64,000 nucleotides of DNA from UBA2137 sp050251555 (GCA_050251555.1 JBFWMN010000001.1:41188-105187), one strand, 5' to 3'. Positions 1 to 8,317 are shown, counted from the first letter of the stretch. Numbers and translations are program-made. The notes: generated by a model from the letters alone, not told the origin.

Positions 1-1
1 G

Positions 2-580
2 GCGCTTGAGCCTTTGAATACCTTCCCGCCAGCGATGGACACGCCGCCGCAAGGGCAACCCCTTCCTGCCGAGACACCGCCACCAACGCAGACAGCGTCC
101 TTGCCGCAACCTGCCGTGCCTCAAGCCGTACCACCACCCCAAGCGCCACCCAAACCTGCGGGGCAGGCGATTGATGTCTCCAAAATTAAAGTCCCTGCAA
201 GAGGGGGTGCCAAAATGGTGCGGCCCGTACAGGGGAATATTGCCTCCAGCTTCGGCCCGAAAGCCGATACGTTACAAAATGACGGCATCAATATTGTCGC
301 GGTACGCGGGGCACCTGTCCGCGCTGCCGAAAACGGTGTTGTCATCTATGCGGGTGAGGATCTCGCCAGCTATGGCAAGCTGACCCTCGTGAAACATGAG
401 GGCGGTCTGGTGACAGCCTATGCGCATCAGGACAAGTTTCTGGTGACAAAGGGCCAAGTGGTCAATCGCGGGCAGACCATCGGTACGGTGGGCTCAAGCG
501 GGAATGTCCAGACCCCGCAACTTCATTTTGAAGTCCGTAAAGGCTCCAAGCCCGTTAATCCGACCGCTTATCTTGAGTAA
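2..580 (+). CDS. nlpD: NlpD/EnvC-like degenerate LytM (M23) murein hydrolase activator, 5' partial
   Basis: The reading frame is open to the left edge, so the start lies outside the window. A proline/glutamine-rich linker (about the first 50 visible residues) leads into a C-terminal LytM/M23 domain that ends LHFEVRKGSKPVNP. The usual zinc ligands are not all present: the H-x3-D site reads NDGIN and the final HxH reads QLH. This matches EnvC/NlpD-type proteins, which do not cut peptidoglycan but activate amidases during cell separation. The gene normally precedes yajC in alphaproteobacteria; here about 7.8 kb of accessory DNA lies between them. Its last ~410 bases recur, 94% identical by hand count over 366 nt, at 1884-2294. 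An active peptidase is unlikely. Confidence 0.75.
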   Translation, partial: ALEPLNTFPPAMDTPPQGQPLPAETPPPTQTASLPQPAVPQAVPPPQAPPKPAGQAIDVSKIKVPARGGAKMVRPVQGNIASSFGPKADTLQNDGINIVAVRGAPVRAAENGVVIYAGEDLASYGKLTLVKHEGGLVTAYAHQDKFLVTKGQVVNRGQTIGTVGSSGNVQTPQLHFEVRKGSKPVNPTAYLE

Positions 581-708
581 AACGAAGCCCTATACGTTGC
601 CTTTTTCATGCAATGGCATGATAAAGGTTTTTATAGGCACACGTGTTTCTGGCTCTTTCGCATAACTTTAGAAAATGTGACTTTGCAATAATTGACTCTT
701 CAGAATTT
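171..708 (+). repeat. Direct repeat copy 1: nlpD 3' end plus downstream non-coding region
   Basis: This segment and 1884-2415 are copies lying 1.7 kb apart. They begin at the shared TTGATGT and run through the nlpD stop codon into the region before the next gene. From the ATGGTGCG codons to the stop I count 22 substitutions in 366 nt, of which 19 are synonymous. The non-coding part holds a 35-nt stretch (653-687) with no difference between copies. Confidence 0.9.
606..621 (+). terminator. Weak terminator-like hairpin after nlpD
   Basis: TCATGC-AATG-GCATGA can form a 6-bp stem with a 4-nt loop, 26 nt after the nlpD stop, and a short T run follows at 628-632. The same hairpin is kept in the second copy at 2313-2328. 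The stem is short, so it may be an attenuator or a protein-binding palindrome instead. Confidence 0.35.
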
Positions 709-718
709 GCGCTATAAG
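653..718 (+). promoter_or_regulatory. Candidate promoter of the first TIMP-like/protease module
   Basis: A 35-nt block (653-687) is identical in the second module (2360-2394). It is followed in both copies by TTGACT (692-697) and a -10-like hexamer, here TATAAG (713-718), with a 15-nt spacer. The spacer is short for sigma-70, so the exact boxes are uncertain. Identity higher than at synonymous sites of the neighbouring duplicated coding sequence suggests a functional control region. Confidence 0.45.
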
Positions 719-755
719 TGTAAAGAAATCTTATACGCGCAGGGAAAAAATAAAA

Positions 756-1523
756 ATGCTTAACAGAGGCAATCGGTTAGCAAAGGCTTGGGGGTTTTTC
801 AGGCTTTTTTTATTGTGTGTCTTGGCAGTATGTATCTTACCAACGCCGTCCAGTGCGATGGAATGTCTCCGCCGCCCCCCTTTAAGTGAGGCAATCAAAA
901 ACTCAGATGTCATCGTTAAAGTATTTGTAGATCATCAAAAATCCAAATCTCCTCTCGTTGTAGAACGTATCTACAAAGATAATTCAAAAAGTTTGAAAGA
1001 AGGCCAGAGAGTTTCTGCATCAGAAGCCGGCGCACTTTTTTCAGGTTTTAACTATGAAGATGGAGAAGAATGGTTCATCTATGGGAACAAAACTGAGCGC
1101 GCATTTATCAAAAACGCCTGTGGACCAAGCTTTCTCACACCTGATTATTTGATCCATCATTTTGGGGAAACGTCTAAAACAGAATATTACCTCAAAAATG
1201 GCTATCTTGTTTTTACTGGAAAACTTTTAGATACAAGTGACGATCAGTTCCAGTTCCGAATAGAGAAGCTTCTTGGCGGTGGATACGAAAAAGCTGAAAT
1301 TTCAATAATATTTAAAGACCCAAAATGTTCTAAAAACTTTGAAAAAGACAAAGAATACTTTGTTATAGCCGGATCAAATAATATACCTACAGCTCCAAAA
1401 TTTCTGGGTCAATGTACCAATTATTCACCTTATCCAACTGATTTAGAAAAAACTTTAAATGGCTTAAACCCTAGGAGTTCATTATGGCATTCACTGTCCC
1501 AACAAATTATGAAGTTCTTTTAA
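756..1523 (+). CDS. Secreted two-domain NTR/TIMP-like protein (module 1)
   Basis: 255 residues. A Sec signal peptide (hydrophobic ~15-30) with likely cleavage after PSSA at 34 leaves Cys37 close to the mature N-terminus, as in TIMP-like proteins. Two consecutive segments share a pattern of an 'SDVIVKV'/'LVFTGKL' strand, a 'V.R.YK' strand, a 'Y/W-F-V/I' strand and a Cys pair: Cys37-Cys122 in the first, Cys191-Cys220 in the second. That is the layout of bacterial netrin/TIMP (OB-fold) domains, read by eye. It is a diverged paralogue of the product of 2462-3298; both stand immediately before a serralysin-like gene. I infer a role as inhibitor, chaperone or immunity partner of the protease. The last ~15 residues run into the next gene (40-nt overlap), probably because an older stop codon was lost. 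The base composition is AT-rich compared with core genes. Confidence 0.6.
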   Translation: MLNRGNRLAKAWGFFRLFLLCVLAVCILPTPSSAMECLRRPPLSEAIKNSDVIVKVFVDHQKSKSPLVVERIYKDNSKSLKEGQRVSASEAGALFSGFNYEDGEEWFIYGNKTERAFIKNACGPSFLTPDYLIHHFGETSKTEYYLKNGYLVFTGKLLDTSDDQFQFRIEKLLGGGYEKAEISIIFKDPKCSKNFEKDKEYFVIAGSNNIPTAPKFLGQCTNYSPYPTDLEKTLNGLNPRSSLWHSLSQQIMKFF

Positions 1524-2294
1524 CGTGGAACACGCCTGTAGACAATCCCAACTCTCTAGAAGATGAGTTTTTCAATTCCATTGGTGCCGTAGAGCCTTGG
1601 TCATGGACAGGATATTCCGGTACTAGTGCCACCATCAATTATAGCCTGCTAGCGGCAAACTCTTTTTTTGCAGGATCATCAATCCCATTTACCCCTACTT
1701 CCTCTACAGACTTACCTGCAACTGTGATTGCAATTCAACCTATCTTAAATTTGATAAAGAATGTCGCAAATGTAAGTTTTATAAATGATGATACAAATCC
1801 TGATTTTGTCATATCTACTGTAAATACAACTTCCTACGCCGGTTTAGCAGTACCCTCAATAACAAACCAAGATGTATCTGTAGTTGATGTTTCCAAAATT
1901 AAAGTCCCTGCAAGGGGGGGGCGCAAAAATGGTGCGCCCCGTTCAGGGCAATATTGCCTCCGGCTTCGGGCCGAAAGCCGATACGTTACAAAATGACGGC
2001 ATCAATATTGTCGCCGTGCGCGGGGCACCTGTCCGTGCTGCCGAAAACGGTGTTGTCATCTATGCGGGTGAGGATCTCGCCAGCTATGGCAAGTTGATCC
2101 TCGTGAAACATGAAGGCGGGCTGGTGACAGCCTACGCGCATCAGGATAAGTTTCTGGTGACAAAGGGTCAAGTGGTCAATCGCGGGCAGACCATCGGTAC
2201 GGTGGGTTCAAGCGGGAATGTCCAGACCCCGCAACTCCATTTTGAAGTCCGCAAAGGCTCCAAACCCGTTAATCCGACGACCTATCTTGAGTAA
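1484..2294 (+). pseudogene. Truncated serralysin-like N-terminus fused to nlpD 3' end, frameshifted at G8
   Basis: ATG 1484 has a good ribosome site (AGGAG, 7 nt upstream). Residues 1 to ~132 resemble the N-terminus of the large protease at 3333: both have F/WSWTG followed by an alternating beta strand, and LNLIKNVANVSF compares with LKLISNVANINF. The sequence then joins, within shared TTGATGT, the duplicated nlpD segment (DVSKIKVPARGG). At 1914-1921 there are eight G; with seven, the frame would continue through the whole LytM-like domain to the stop at 2294, giving ~269 residues. As written, translation ends at 1996 after 170 residues. The LytM-like part is also open from ATG 1887. The zinc site of the protease is missing, so neither part can be an active protease. 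Confidence 0.7.
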
Positions 2295-2415
2295 GAAGTG
2301 GCGTTGCCCTTTTCATGCAATGGCATGATAAAGTTTTATTTAGTCACGCGTATTTCTGCCTCTTTCGCATAACTTTAGAAAATGTGACTTTGCAGTCATT
2401 GACTCTTCAGAATTT
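1884..2415 (+). repeat. Direct repeat copy 2: nlpD 3' end plus downstream non-coding region
   Basis: Second copy of 171-708. The LytM-like part differs by only three amino acids from copy 1 (S to G, T to I, A to T) although 19 further substitutions are silent. The region after the stop keeps the hairpin (2313-2328), the 35-nt block and the TTGACT box. Confidence 0.9.
1914..1921 (+). repeat. Homopolymer run of eight G at the fusion junction
   Basis: The run sits where nlpD copy 1 reads AGAGGGGGTGCC. One G fewer would restore the codons for ARGGAKMVR and join the protease-like N-terminus in frame to the LytM-like domain. Runs of this kind can slip during replication, or may be a sequencing error. 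Confidence 0.85.
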
Positions 2416-2425
2416 CACCTTTAAG
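2360..2425 (+). promoter_or_regulatory. Candidate promoter of the second TIMP-like/protease module
   Basis: Holds the same 35-nt block (2360-2394) as the first module, TTGACT (2399-2404) and a -10-like TTTAAG (2420-2425) at the same 15-nt spacing. It precedes the start at 2462 by 36 nt, much as 713-718 precedes 756. Confidence 0.45.
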
Positions 2426-2461
2426 GCTAGAAATCCATACATACACGGGGGAACATTTCTT

Positions 2462-3298
2462 ATGCTCAAAAGAGCCAAAAGCATCTTCAAAAAATCGTCT
2501 CGCAAATCTTATGTATTGGCCTTGTTTATCGCGGTGCTATTAGTGGTGCTGTATAGCGGAATAAATATGTCTTCTGCTGACCGAGATCCGGATGCGCCGG
2601 GGTTTGACGGTCGCACTTCATTAGAATGGGCTCATGAACATTCAAGCTTAATCTTTTTAGGACGAATTCTGAGCGAGAAGCATCCATACGATGTTGAGGT
2701 TCTTGAAGTATTCAAGGACTCAAAGAACAGGCTAGAAGGCAAGAAACATGTTCTGATTGAGCATGTTCTGTCGATGGGCGAATACTACCTTGGCGCACAT
2801 AAAGATGAAGTACTCATCATTTTTGCCGGATACGATGAAAAGAACAAAGCCATACGCGTTTCGGAGAGATCGCGCACGCAATATCCACCCCAATATTTTG
2901 TTAAACATATCCAAAATGCCAAGGGGCGTTGGGAAGGATGGAGCGACACTGAAAAATATACAGTCTTTGTCGGTACGGTCGATAAGATCATAAAATCCGA
3001 GGACAGGAAAGATACAGCAATCCTCTTCAAAGATGTTTCTCTTGTTTCAGGCTCGCTTGAAGGAGAGTCAACGGATCACTTGAACGTAAGCTTTCAATAC
3101 GACGCGCGCTGTGCAGATTTATACAAGGAAAAAAATCGATATGTTGTCTTTGTAAAGAAACAATACAAAACACTAGATACACGGGAAAACGGGAAGGAAA
3201 AACGCGTATTTCAAAAATTCAACAGTACTTATTGCGCTTTATATCAACCATATGACTTTGACATCTTAGAAAAACTGCGTAATTGGAAAGTTAAATAA
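2462..3298 (+). CDS. Secreted or membrane-anchored two-domain NTR/TIMP-like protein (module 2)
   Basis: 278 residues from ATG 2462, chosen because GGGGGAA lies just upstream and a basic N-terminus plus a hydrophobic stretch (~18-36) follow; longer in-frame starts lack both. It may be cleaved near SSA39 or stay as a signal anchor. Two domains (~51-150 and ~163-272) have the same strand order as the module 1 paralogue. The second keeps the Cys pair (217 and 258) that matches Cys191/Cys220 there; the first domain has no Cys. It lies 34 nt before the full-length protease gene, so the two are probably one transcript. Inferred role: inhibitor or partner of that metalloprotease. The fold call is by eye; a domain of unknown function cannot be excluded. 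Confidence 0.55.
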   Translation: MLKRAKSIFKKSSRKSYVLALFIAVLLVVLYSGINMSSADRDPDAPGFDGRTSLEWAHEHSSLIFLGRILSEKHPYDVEVLEVFKDSKNRLEGKKHVLIEHVLSMGEYYLGAHKDEVLIIFAGYDEKNKAIRVSERSRTQYPPQYFVKHIQNAKGRWEGWSDTEKYTVFVGTVDKIIKSEDRKDTAILFKDVSLVSGSLEGESTDHLNVSFQYDARCADLYKEKNRYVVFVKKQYKTLDTRENGKEKRVFQKFNSTYCALYQPYDFDILEKLRNWKVK

Positions 3299-3332
3299 AA
3301 AAATATCAAATTTTGCACGTGGGGTAGCAGAT

Positions 3333-6300
3333 ATGACTTGGACAATTAATCCTGATGATCTCGACGATAATGTTGAAAAACTTTTTGTATGGCCTGAGTA
3401 TGGGTTGTTTTCGTGGACAGGTCAGCTTGGTGCTACAGCAAATGTAACTTTTACGCTTAATCCCAGTTCCCTCCACCCCGGCTCATCAGGCCAACCCACA
3501 TCTTCTGTTTCTTGGGGGGATGCAGGTCAAACAGCGGCGTTTGCAGATGACATATCAGATGTTTTGAAATTGATCTCGAATGTAGCAAATATCAACTTCA
3601 CATACTCTACATCTGCTTCAGTCAACGATATAGCTTTTGCTCTTGCGGATAAAGATACGTTTATATACACAGACACTGAAGACAATGAATATCCCATAGC
3701 AGGTCACGCATATACCCCAACCCCTTATTCCAACCAAACGACGGGGTATGCAGATATATATTTTTCTGATTATTATGATGATTTTAGTGTAGGCTCTAGA
3801 GGCAGCTCAACCTTGCTTCATGAGGTTTTACACGCCTTAGGAATAAGCCACCCTAACGGTGTTCCTGATGATGACGATTTCAACAAAATAAGCACGGTCA
3901 TGAGCGATGTGCCCTCCGGTATAGCTGATCCCAACTTGGTAACAGATGAATTTCGTTCCGATAACAGTTACGCGCCAGCTACCCTTATGCCCTATGATAT
4001 TGCGGCGCTGCAATATTTGTATGGTGTCAACAACACATATAATGCAAATGATAATGTCTACATATTCCATCAAAACGGAACGATTTCTATTTCAAATCCT
4101 CAAAATTCTGAAGCAACAATTGTCGGTAATCTGGTTGCAATTTGGGATGCTGGTGGTGACAATGATGAATATAAGCTGGATGCCACTATAATAGCGGACT
4201 CAAGAATAGATTTGAGAGCAGGCGCTGTTGCAGAAGAGGATCAGTATTATAAAGATCACACGAATATGAAGGTTTATGCTTCTCATATTGCATTCTCCGA
4301 TGGAACCTCTCTTACGGTGGCTAATTCACTACCCGTGAGTGGCGTTGACCCACTCATTGAAAATGCAACGGGAGCACAAGGCAAAGACACTATCATTGGA
4401 AATGATAAGGCAAACATCCTTAAAGGTGAGGGTGGGGGCGATACCCTTGTTGGTGGTGCTGGCGTAGATACTTTATTCGGTGGAGCAGGTAACGATACGT
4501 TTATAGCTCATGTTGGGGTTTCAGGTCTTGACGGTGATTCCTATTATGGAGGTGACGAAAATTCTAGGGGGGAAGCTGATGGCATTGATACGGTTGATTA
4601 TAGTGCAATAGACTCTGATGCCTATGGCATAGCCAAAGTAAATATAGGTACAGGCGAGGACGTTGTCTGGTTTTACAAAAAAGATTTTTTATCGGATGGC
4701 AGCCTTGTATTTGGAGCAAAAGATTATCTCTACTCGATTGAAAATATTGTTTTTGGCGGAGATGTTATTTCTCTGGTAAATGGAACAGATGGAAATGACA
4801 CACTGAATGATACAGATTACTATATTTTAGAGATTCTATACGGTGGGCTGGGTGACGATGACATAAGCTTAGGCTACAATGATATCGCAGATGGTGGGGA
4901 TGATAATGATACTTTCCATACTTCCTTAGATTCATTAGCTGTATCTGGATATGGCGAAGCACAAATTCTTGGCGGGTCAGGGACCGACACTTTGGATTTG
5001 GTTATTGATAGCTCTTACAGTACCTCAAATGCAGCTAAGTCAGAAAACGTATTTATTTCAAAAAGCCAAGGTGTGATCTCTGTCAGTGGTGCTTACACTT
5101 TAGTGCAAGCAAAAGACGTGGAAACCATCACTTTTACTGCAAGCGATACCAGATACAAGTCTCCGTTGTTACTGGCTAATCAGTTTGGCAGCGGCAATCT
5201 AAACTACGGAGATATCACGAGCGGCACCATCAACGGTTTCACGGGGTTAAACCGTCTGGATTACTCATCTTCGTCCAGCGGAATGACGTATTCATCTACC
5301 CTGTCCGGATCTCACACTATACTGACAAACAGCCTGTCTCAATCGGCTGTCAATGTAACAGAACTGTATGGCACCAACAAAGGTGACTACATCACTTTGC
5401 AAGACAGTACAAACACTCGCGTGTATCTGGGAACGGGTGATGACACGCTGATTTTAAATAATGCAAGTACATCTTATGGGTATGTCGTCGGGTACAGCGG
5501 TGGCGATGATCTTATCCAGTCCACCGGCTATTCTTACGGGGCAAGTCTTATTATTCAAGTCGATAAAAATATCACACTTTCGGACTTAGTTAGTATTACG
5601 CCAGAGTCAGGCGTTAATTATAACGACCCGTTTGAAGTCGTTTTTGATTTCGGCAGCAAAGGTTCTCTGACCATCTCTGCATTTACAAAGAACTCGACCT
5701 TATCCATTAACGATCCAGCTAATGACAGAGAAGCCTACCTTAAATTCAATTACGGATACAACAACACTACTGAACTATACGACCCATTTCTAACCACCTC
5801 ATATACAGCCTATTCCACTTCAAAAGAGTTTACATTCAGAGGGACGTGGGATGATGACGTCATTCACGGCACATCTGCAAGAGACTCAATTTGGGCTCTT
5901 GGTGGTAACGATACCGTTTATGGTAGCGACAATGACGATTACATCTATGGCGGCGATGGCAATGATATCCTAGTCGGCGAAGAAGGAACCGACCATATTT
6001 ATGGTGGTGCGGGAGGTGACACAATCTACGCTGAAGATCAGAGCACAACACCAACGACAATTTCTTTTAACTGGCTATACGCAGGTGATGGTGATGACAC
6101 TGTTTACGGCAGTCAGGGAGGCGATTATGTGGAAGGTGGTAATGGCGATGATGTCATATATGTCTTCGGCGGCTCTAATACAGTCTACGCTGGTAACGGC
6201 AATGATATTCTTCAAGGCGCTTTTAATGAAGTTTATGGCGGCGACGGTGATGATACCATCACAGCAGAGGGCAGCTCTTATTATGTTAACGGTGATTCTG

Positions 6301-8270
6301 GCAACGACATCATTCACATTGTAGGCACTGCAGCATATGTCTATGGCGGCGACGGTGATGATGTCATATATGGGGCGGTCGATAATGAGGACTCCCGCAT
6401 ATATGGGGATGATGGGAATGATATCATCTTTGGTCGCGGAGGAAATGACACCCTGTATGGTGGTAATGGGGATGATTTCTTGTATTCAAACACGGATAGC
6501 TCATTTGCATCTGACGCTGGGGATTTTGTTCTTCTATACGGAGAAGATGGCAATGACTTTATTCAAGGTGCAGATGGCGCTGATTATGCCTCCGGTGGCG
6601 CAGGTAGTGATATTCTCAAAGGCGGCAATGGCGGAGACACCCTATCAGGTGACGATGGAGACGATCAGCTATTTGGGGAAGATGGAAATGATAACATAAG
6701 CGGCGACGAGGGAGATGATCTCTTATACGGCGGAGCAGGTAATGACACACTTGAAGGCGGTTTGGGTTACGACATTCTGATTGGTGGGGCTGGGAATGAC
6801 ACCTTATATGGCGGAAATAGTGCAGCCATATGGAATAGTAACTTATTCGTTTTTGAGAGTGGCTTTGGTCATGATACTGTCGATGACTTTGTTACCTCGC
6901 TTGATAAGATTGATCTGACCGATTTTTCATCAATTTCAGATGTATCGCAATTGGATATTTATGTCTTCACCAACTCTTATGGATCGACAACGACGATTAC
7001 CATAAGCGCGACGGAAATTATCACTTTGTCGCATGAGCTGCGCTACGATAACATCTACACTCTAACAAACGATAATTTCATTTTTGCGCATCCGAGTACT
7101 GACTACGGTAACTCCAGCGATGACCTATTGATGGGCACATCGGGTGCCGATACACTCGATGGTCGTGCTGGGAATGATACTTTGGAGGGCCTTGGCGGGA
7201 ATGACATTCTCACGGGTGGGGTAGGTTCTGACGTCTTTATCTACTCGGGTAGCTTTGGTAATGACACCATAACGGACTTCGAACTCAATATTGATAAGAT
7301 TGATCTTTCTCAGATACAAGCCGTTGCCGGCTATAGCAACCTGATACTCTCTCAAGTTGGGTCTGATACTTTAATTAGCTTCTCAGGAACTTCAGACTCG
7401 ATCCTTTTGGAGGGTATTAATAGATACAGTTTAAACAGTTCTCAGTTTAAATTCGGTACTTACGGCACTTCTGGCAATGATTATATCGAAGGCACGTCTG
7501 GTGATGACTCAATCTTTGGCCTTGGGGGCAGCGATGAAATCTATGGCCTTGGTGGAAATGACCGCGTTGAAGGTGGTGACCAGAATGACTGGGTTTACGG
7601 AGGCACTGGCAATGACATTGTGAAAGGCAATGCCGGAAATGATGTTGTTGCAGGTGATGATGGAAATGACACCCTCTATGGGGGCATCGGACAAGATTAC
7701 CTCTGGGGTAATAAAGGTAATGACACGCTCTATGGTGAAGCGGATATTGATGCTCTCAGAGGCATGGAAGGTGATGACATTCTATACGGTGGAGAGGGGA
7801 ACGACAATTTGCGCGGCGATGATGTTGACTCTCTTTCCAACTTTGCGGGTGCCGGTAACGACATCCTGTATGGCGGCGCGGGCAATGATAACCTCGAAGG
7901 CGGGGCAGGCGACGATATCCTTGTCGGCGGCACTGGTGCAGATATTATGAACGGAAGCGCAGGTTCGGATACGTTCTACTATGAAGCTGCGGATATTGAT
8001 GGTTCACGGGATGCAATATATGGTTTTCAGGCTGGTATAGGTGGGGACATCATCGATATATCCGATGTTCTGCAATATGACAGCGCAACGGATAATCTGT
8101 CAGACTTCGTATTTCTTGTTCAAGGTGGCAGCTACACACGGATCAATATTGACATTGATGGTACGGGTACAAATTACAGTTCTCAGTCACTGGCACAACT
8201 TCAGGGCGTGACGGGCCTTAATCTTACTGACATGGTCAATAGCGGTAATCTGGTTGTTGAGGCGGCCTAA
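3333..8270 (+). CDS. Serralysin-type RTX metalloprotease (M10B), very large
   Basis: 1645 residues with no signal peptide, as expected for type I secretion. The zinc site HEVLHALGISH is at 163-173 and the Met-turn STVMSD at ~187-192; 'DIAALQYLYG' follows near 221-230 as in serralysins. RTX Ca2+-binding nonapeptides (GGxGxDxLx) form blocks at ~350-390, ~840-1164, ~1260-1310 and ~1376-1556, with 'DxxxDFxxxxDKIDL' elements typical of the serralysin C-terminal region after blocks. Residues ~390-840 contain few RTX repeats, and ordinary serralysins have nothing comparable (about 450-600 residues in total). The C-terminus (VVEAA) is hydrophobic, compatible with a type I signal. No ABC exporter, membrane fusion protein or TolC gene is in the window. 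GTGGGG precedes the start. Target unknown. Confidence 0.85.
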   Translation: MTWTINPDDLDDNVEKLFVWPEYGLFSWTGQLGATANVTFTLNPSSLHPGSSGQPTSSVSWGDAGQTAAFADDISDVLKLISNVANINFTYSTSASVNDIAFALADKDTFIYTDTEDNEYPIAGHAYTPTPYSNQTTGYADIYFSDYYDDFSVGSRGSSTLLHEVLHALGISHPNGVPDDDDFNKISTVMSDVPSGIADPNLVTDEFRSDNSYAPATLMPYDIAALQYLYGVNNTYNANDNVYIFHQNGTISISNPQNSEATIVGNLVAIWDAGGDNDEYKLDATIIADSRIDLRAGAVAEEDQYYKDHTNMKVYASHIAFSDGTSLTVANSLPVSGVDPLIENATGAQGKDTIIGNDKANILKGEGGGDTLVGGAGVDTLFGGAGNDTFIAHVGVSGLDGDSYYGGDENSRGEADGIDTVDYSAIDSDAYGIAKVNIGTGEDVVWFYKKDFLSDGSLVFGAKDYLYSIENIVFGGDVISLVNGTDGNDTLNDTDYYILEILYGGLGDDDISLGYNDIADGGDDNDTFHTSLDSLAVSGYGEAQILGGSGTDTLDLVIDSSYSTSNAAKSENVFISKSQGVISVSGAYTLVQAKDVETITFTASDTRYKSPLLLANQFGSGNLNYGDITSGTINGFTGLNRLDYSSSSSGMTYSSTLSGSHTILTNSLSQSAVNVTELYGTNKGDYITLQDSTNTRVYLGTGDDTLILNNASTSYGYVVGYSGGDDLIQSTGYSYGASLIIQVDKNITLSDLVSITPESGVNYNDPFEVVFDFGSKGSLTISAFTKNSTLSINDPANDREAYLKFNYGYNNTTELYDPFLTTSYTAYSTSKEFTFRGTWDDDVIHGTSARDSIWALGGNDTVYGSDNDDYIYGGDGNDILVGEEGTDHIYGGAGGDTIYAEDQSTTPTTISFNWLYAGDGDDTVYGSQGGDYVEGGNGDDVIYVFGGSNTVYAGNGNDILQGAFNEVYGGDGDDTITAEGSSYYVNGDSGNDIIHIVGTAAYVYGGDGDDVIYGAVDNEDSRIYGDDGNDIIFGRGGNDTLYGGNGDDFLYSNTDSSFASDAGDFVLLYGEDGNDFIQGADGADYASGGAGSDILKGGNGGDTLSGDDGDDQLFGEDGNDNISGDEGDDLLYGGAGNDTLEGGLGYDILIGGAGNDTLYGGNSAAIWNSNLFVFESGFGHDTVDDFVTSLDKIDLTDFSSISDVSQLDIYVFTNSYGSTTTITISATEIITLSHELRYDNIYTLTNDNFIFAHPSTDYGNSSDDLLMGTSGADTLDGRAGNDTLEGLGGNDILTGGVGSDVFIYSGSFGNDTITDFELNIDKIDLSQIQAVAGYSNLILSQVGSDTLISFSGTSDSILLEGINRYSLNSSQFKFGTYGTSGNDYIEGTSGDDSIFGLGGSDEIYGLGGNDRVEGGDQNDWVYGGTGNDIVKGNAGNDVVAGDDGNDTLYGGIGQDYLWGNKGNDTLYGEADIDALRGMEGDDILYGGEGNDNLRGDDVDSLSNFAGAGNDILYGGAGNDNLEGGAGDDILVGGTGADIMNGSAGSDTFYYEAADIDGSRDAIYGFQAGIGGDIIDISDVLQYDSATDNLSDFVFLVQGGSYTRINIDIDGTGTNYSSQSLAQLQGVTGLNLTDMVNSGNLVVEAA
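5838..8000 (+). repeat. RTX nonapeptide coding repeats
   Basis: Within the protease gene, imperfect 27-nt units encode GGxGNDxLY-type nonapeptides, dense at 5838-6830, 7110-7260 and 7460-8000. They bind Ca2+ as parallel beta-rolls after export. Apparent open frames on other strands here are by-products of the repeats. Confidence 0.9.
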
Positions 8271-8317
8271 AGACATAACTCCCTTCTTTGCAATGTTATC
8301 CCCCGTGATTGGCTGGC

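Noticed and set aside
171..2415. Insertion sequence flanked by the two direct repeats
   Set aside because: No transposase, no terminal inverted repeats, and the repeats are over 500 nt of nlpD; a duplication or recombination event fits better.
5860..7933. Several open frames of 60-120 codons on other strands inside the RTX gene
   Set aside because: They follow the repeat period, have biased low-complexity products and lack ribosome sites; by-products of the RTX code.
4300..8000. Regular 27-nt repeats resembling a CRISPR or satellite array
   Set aside because: They are imperfect, in one open frame and encode RTX nonapeptides; there are no unique spacers between identical repeats.
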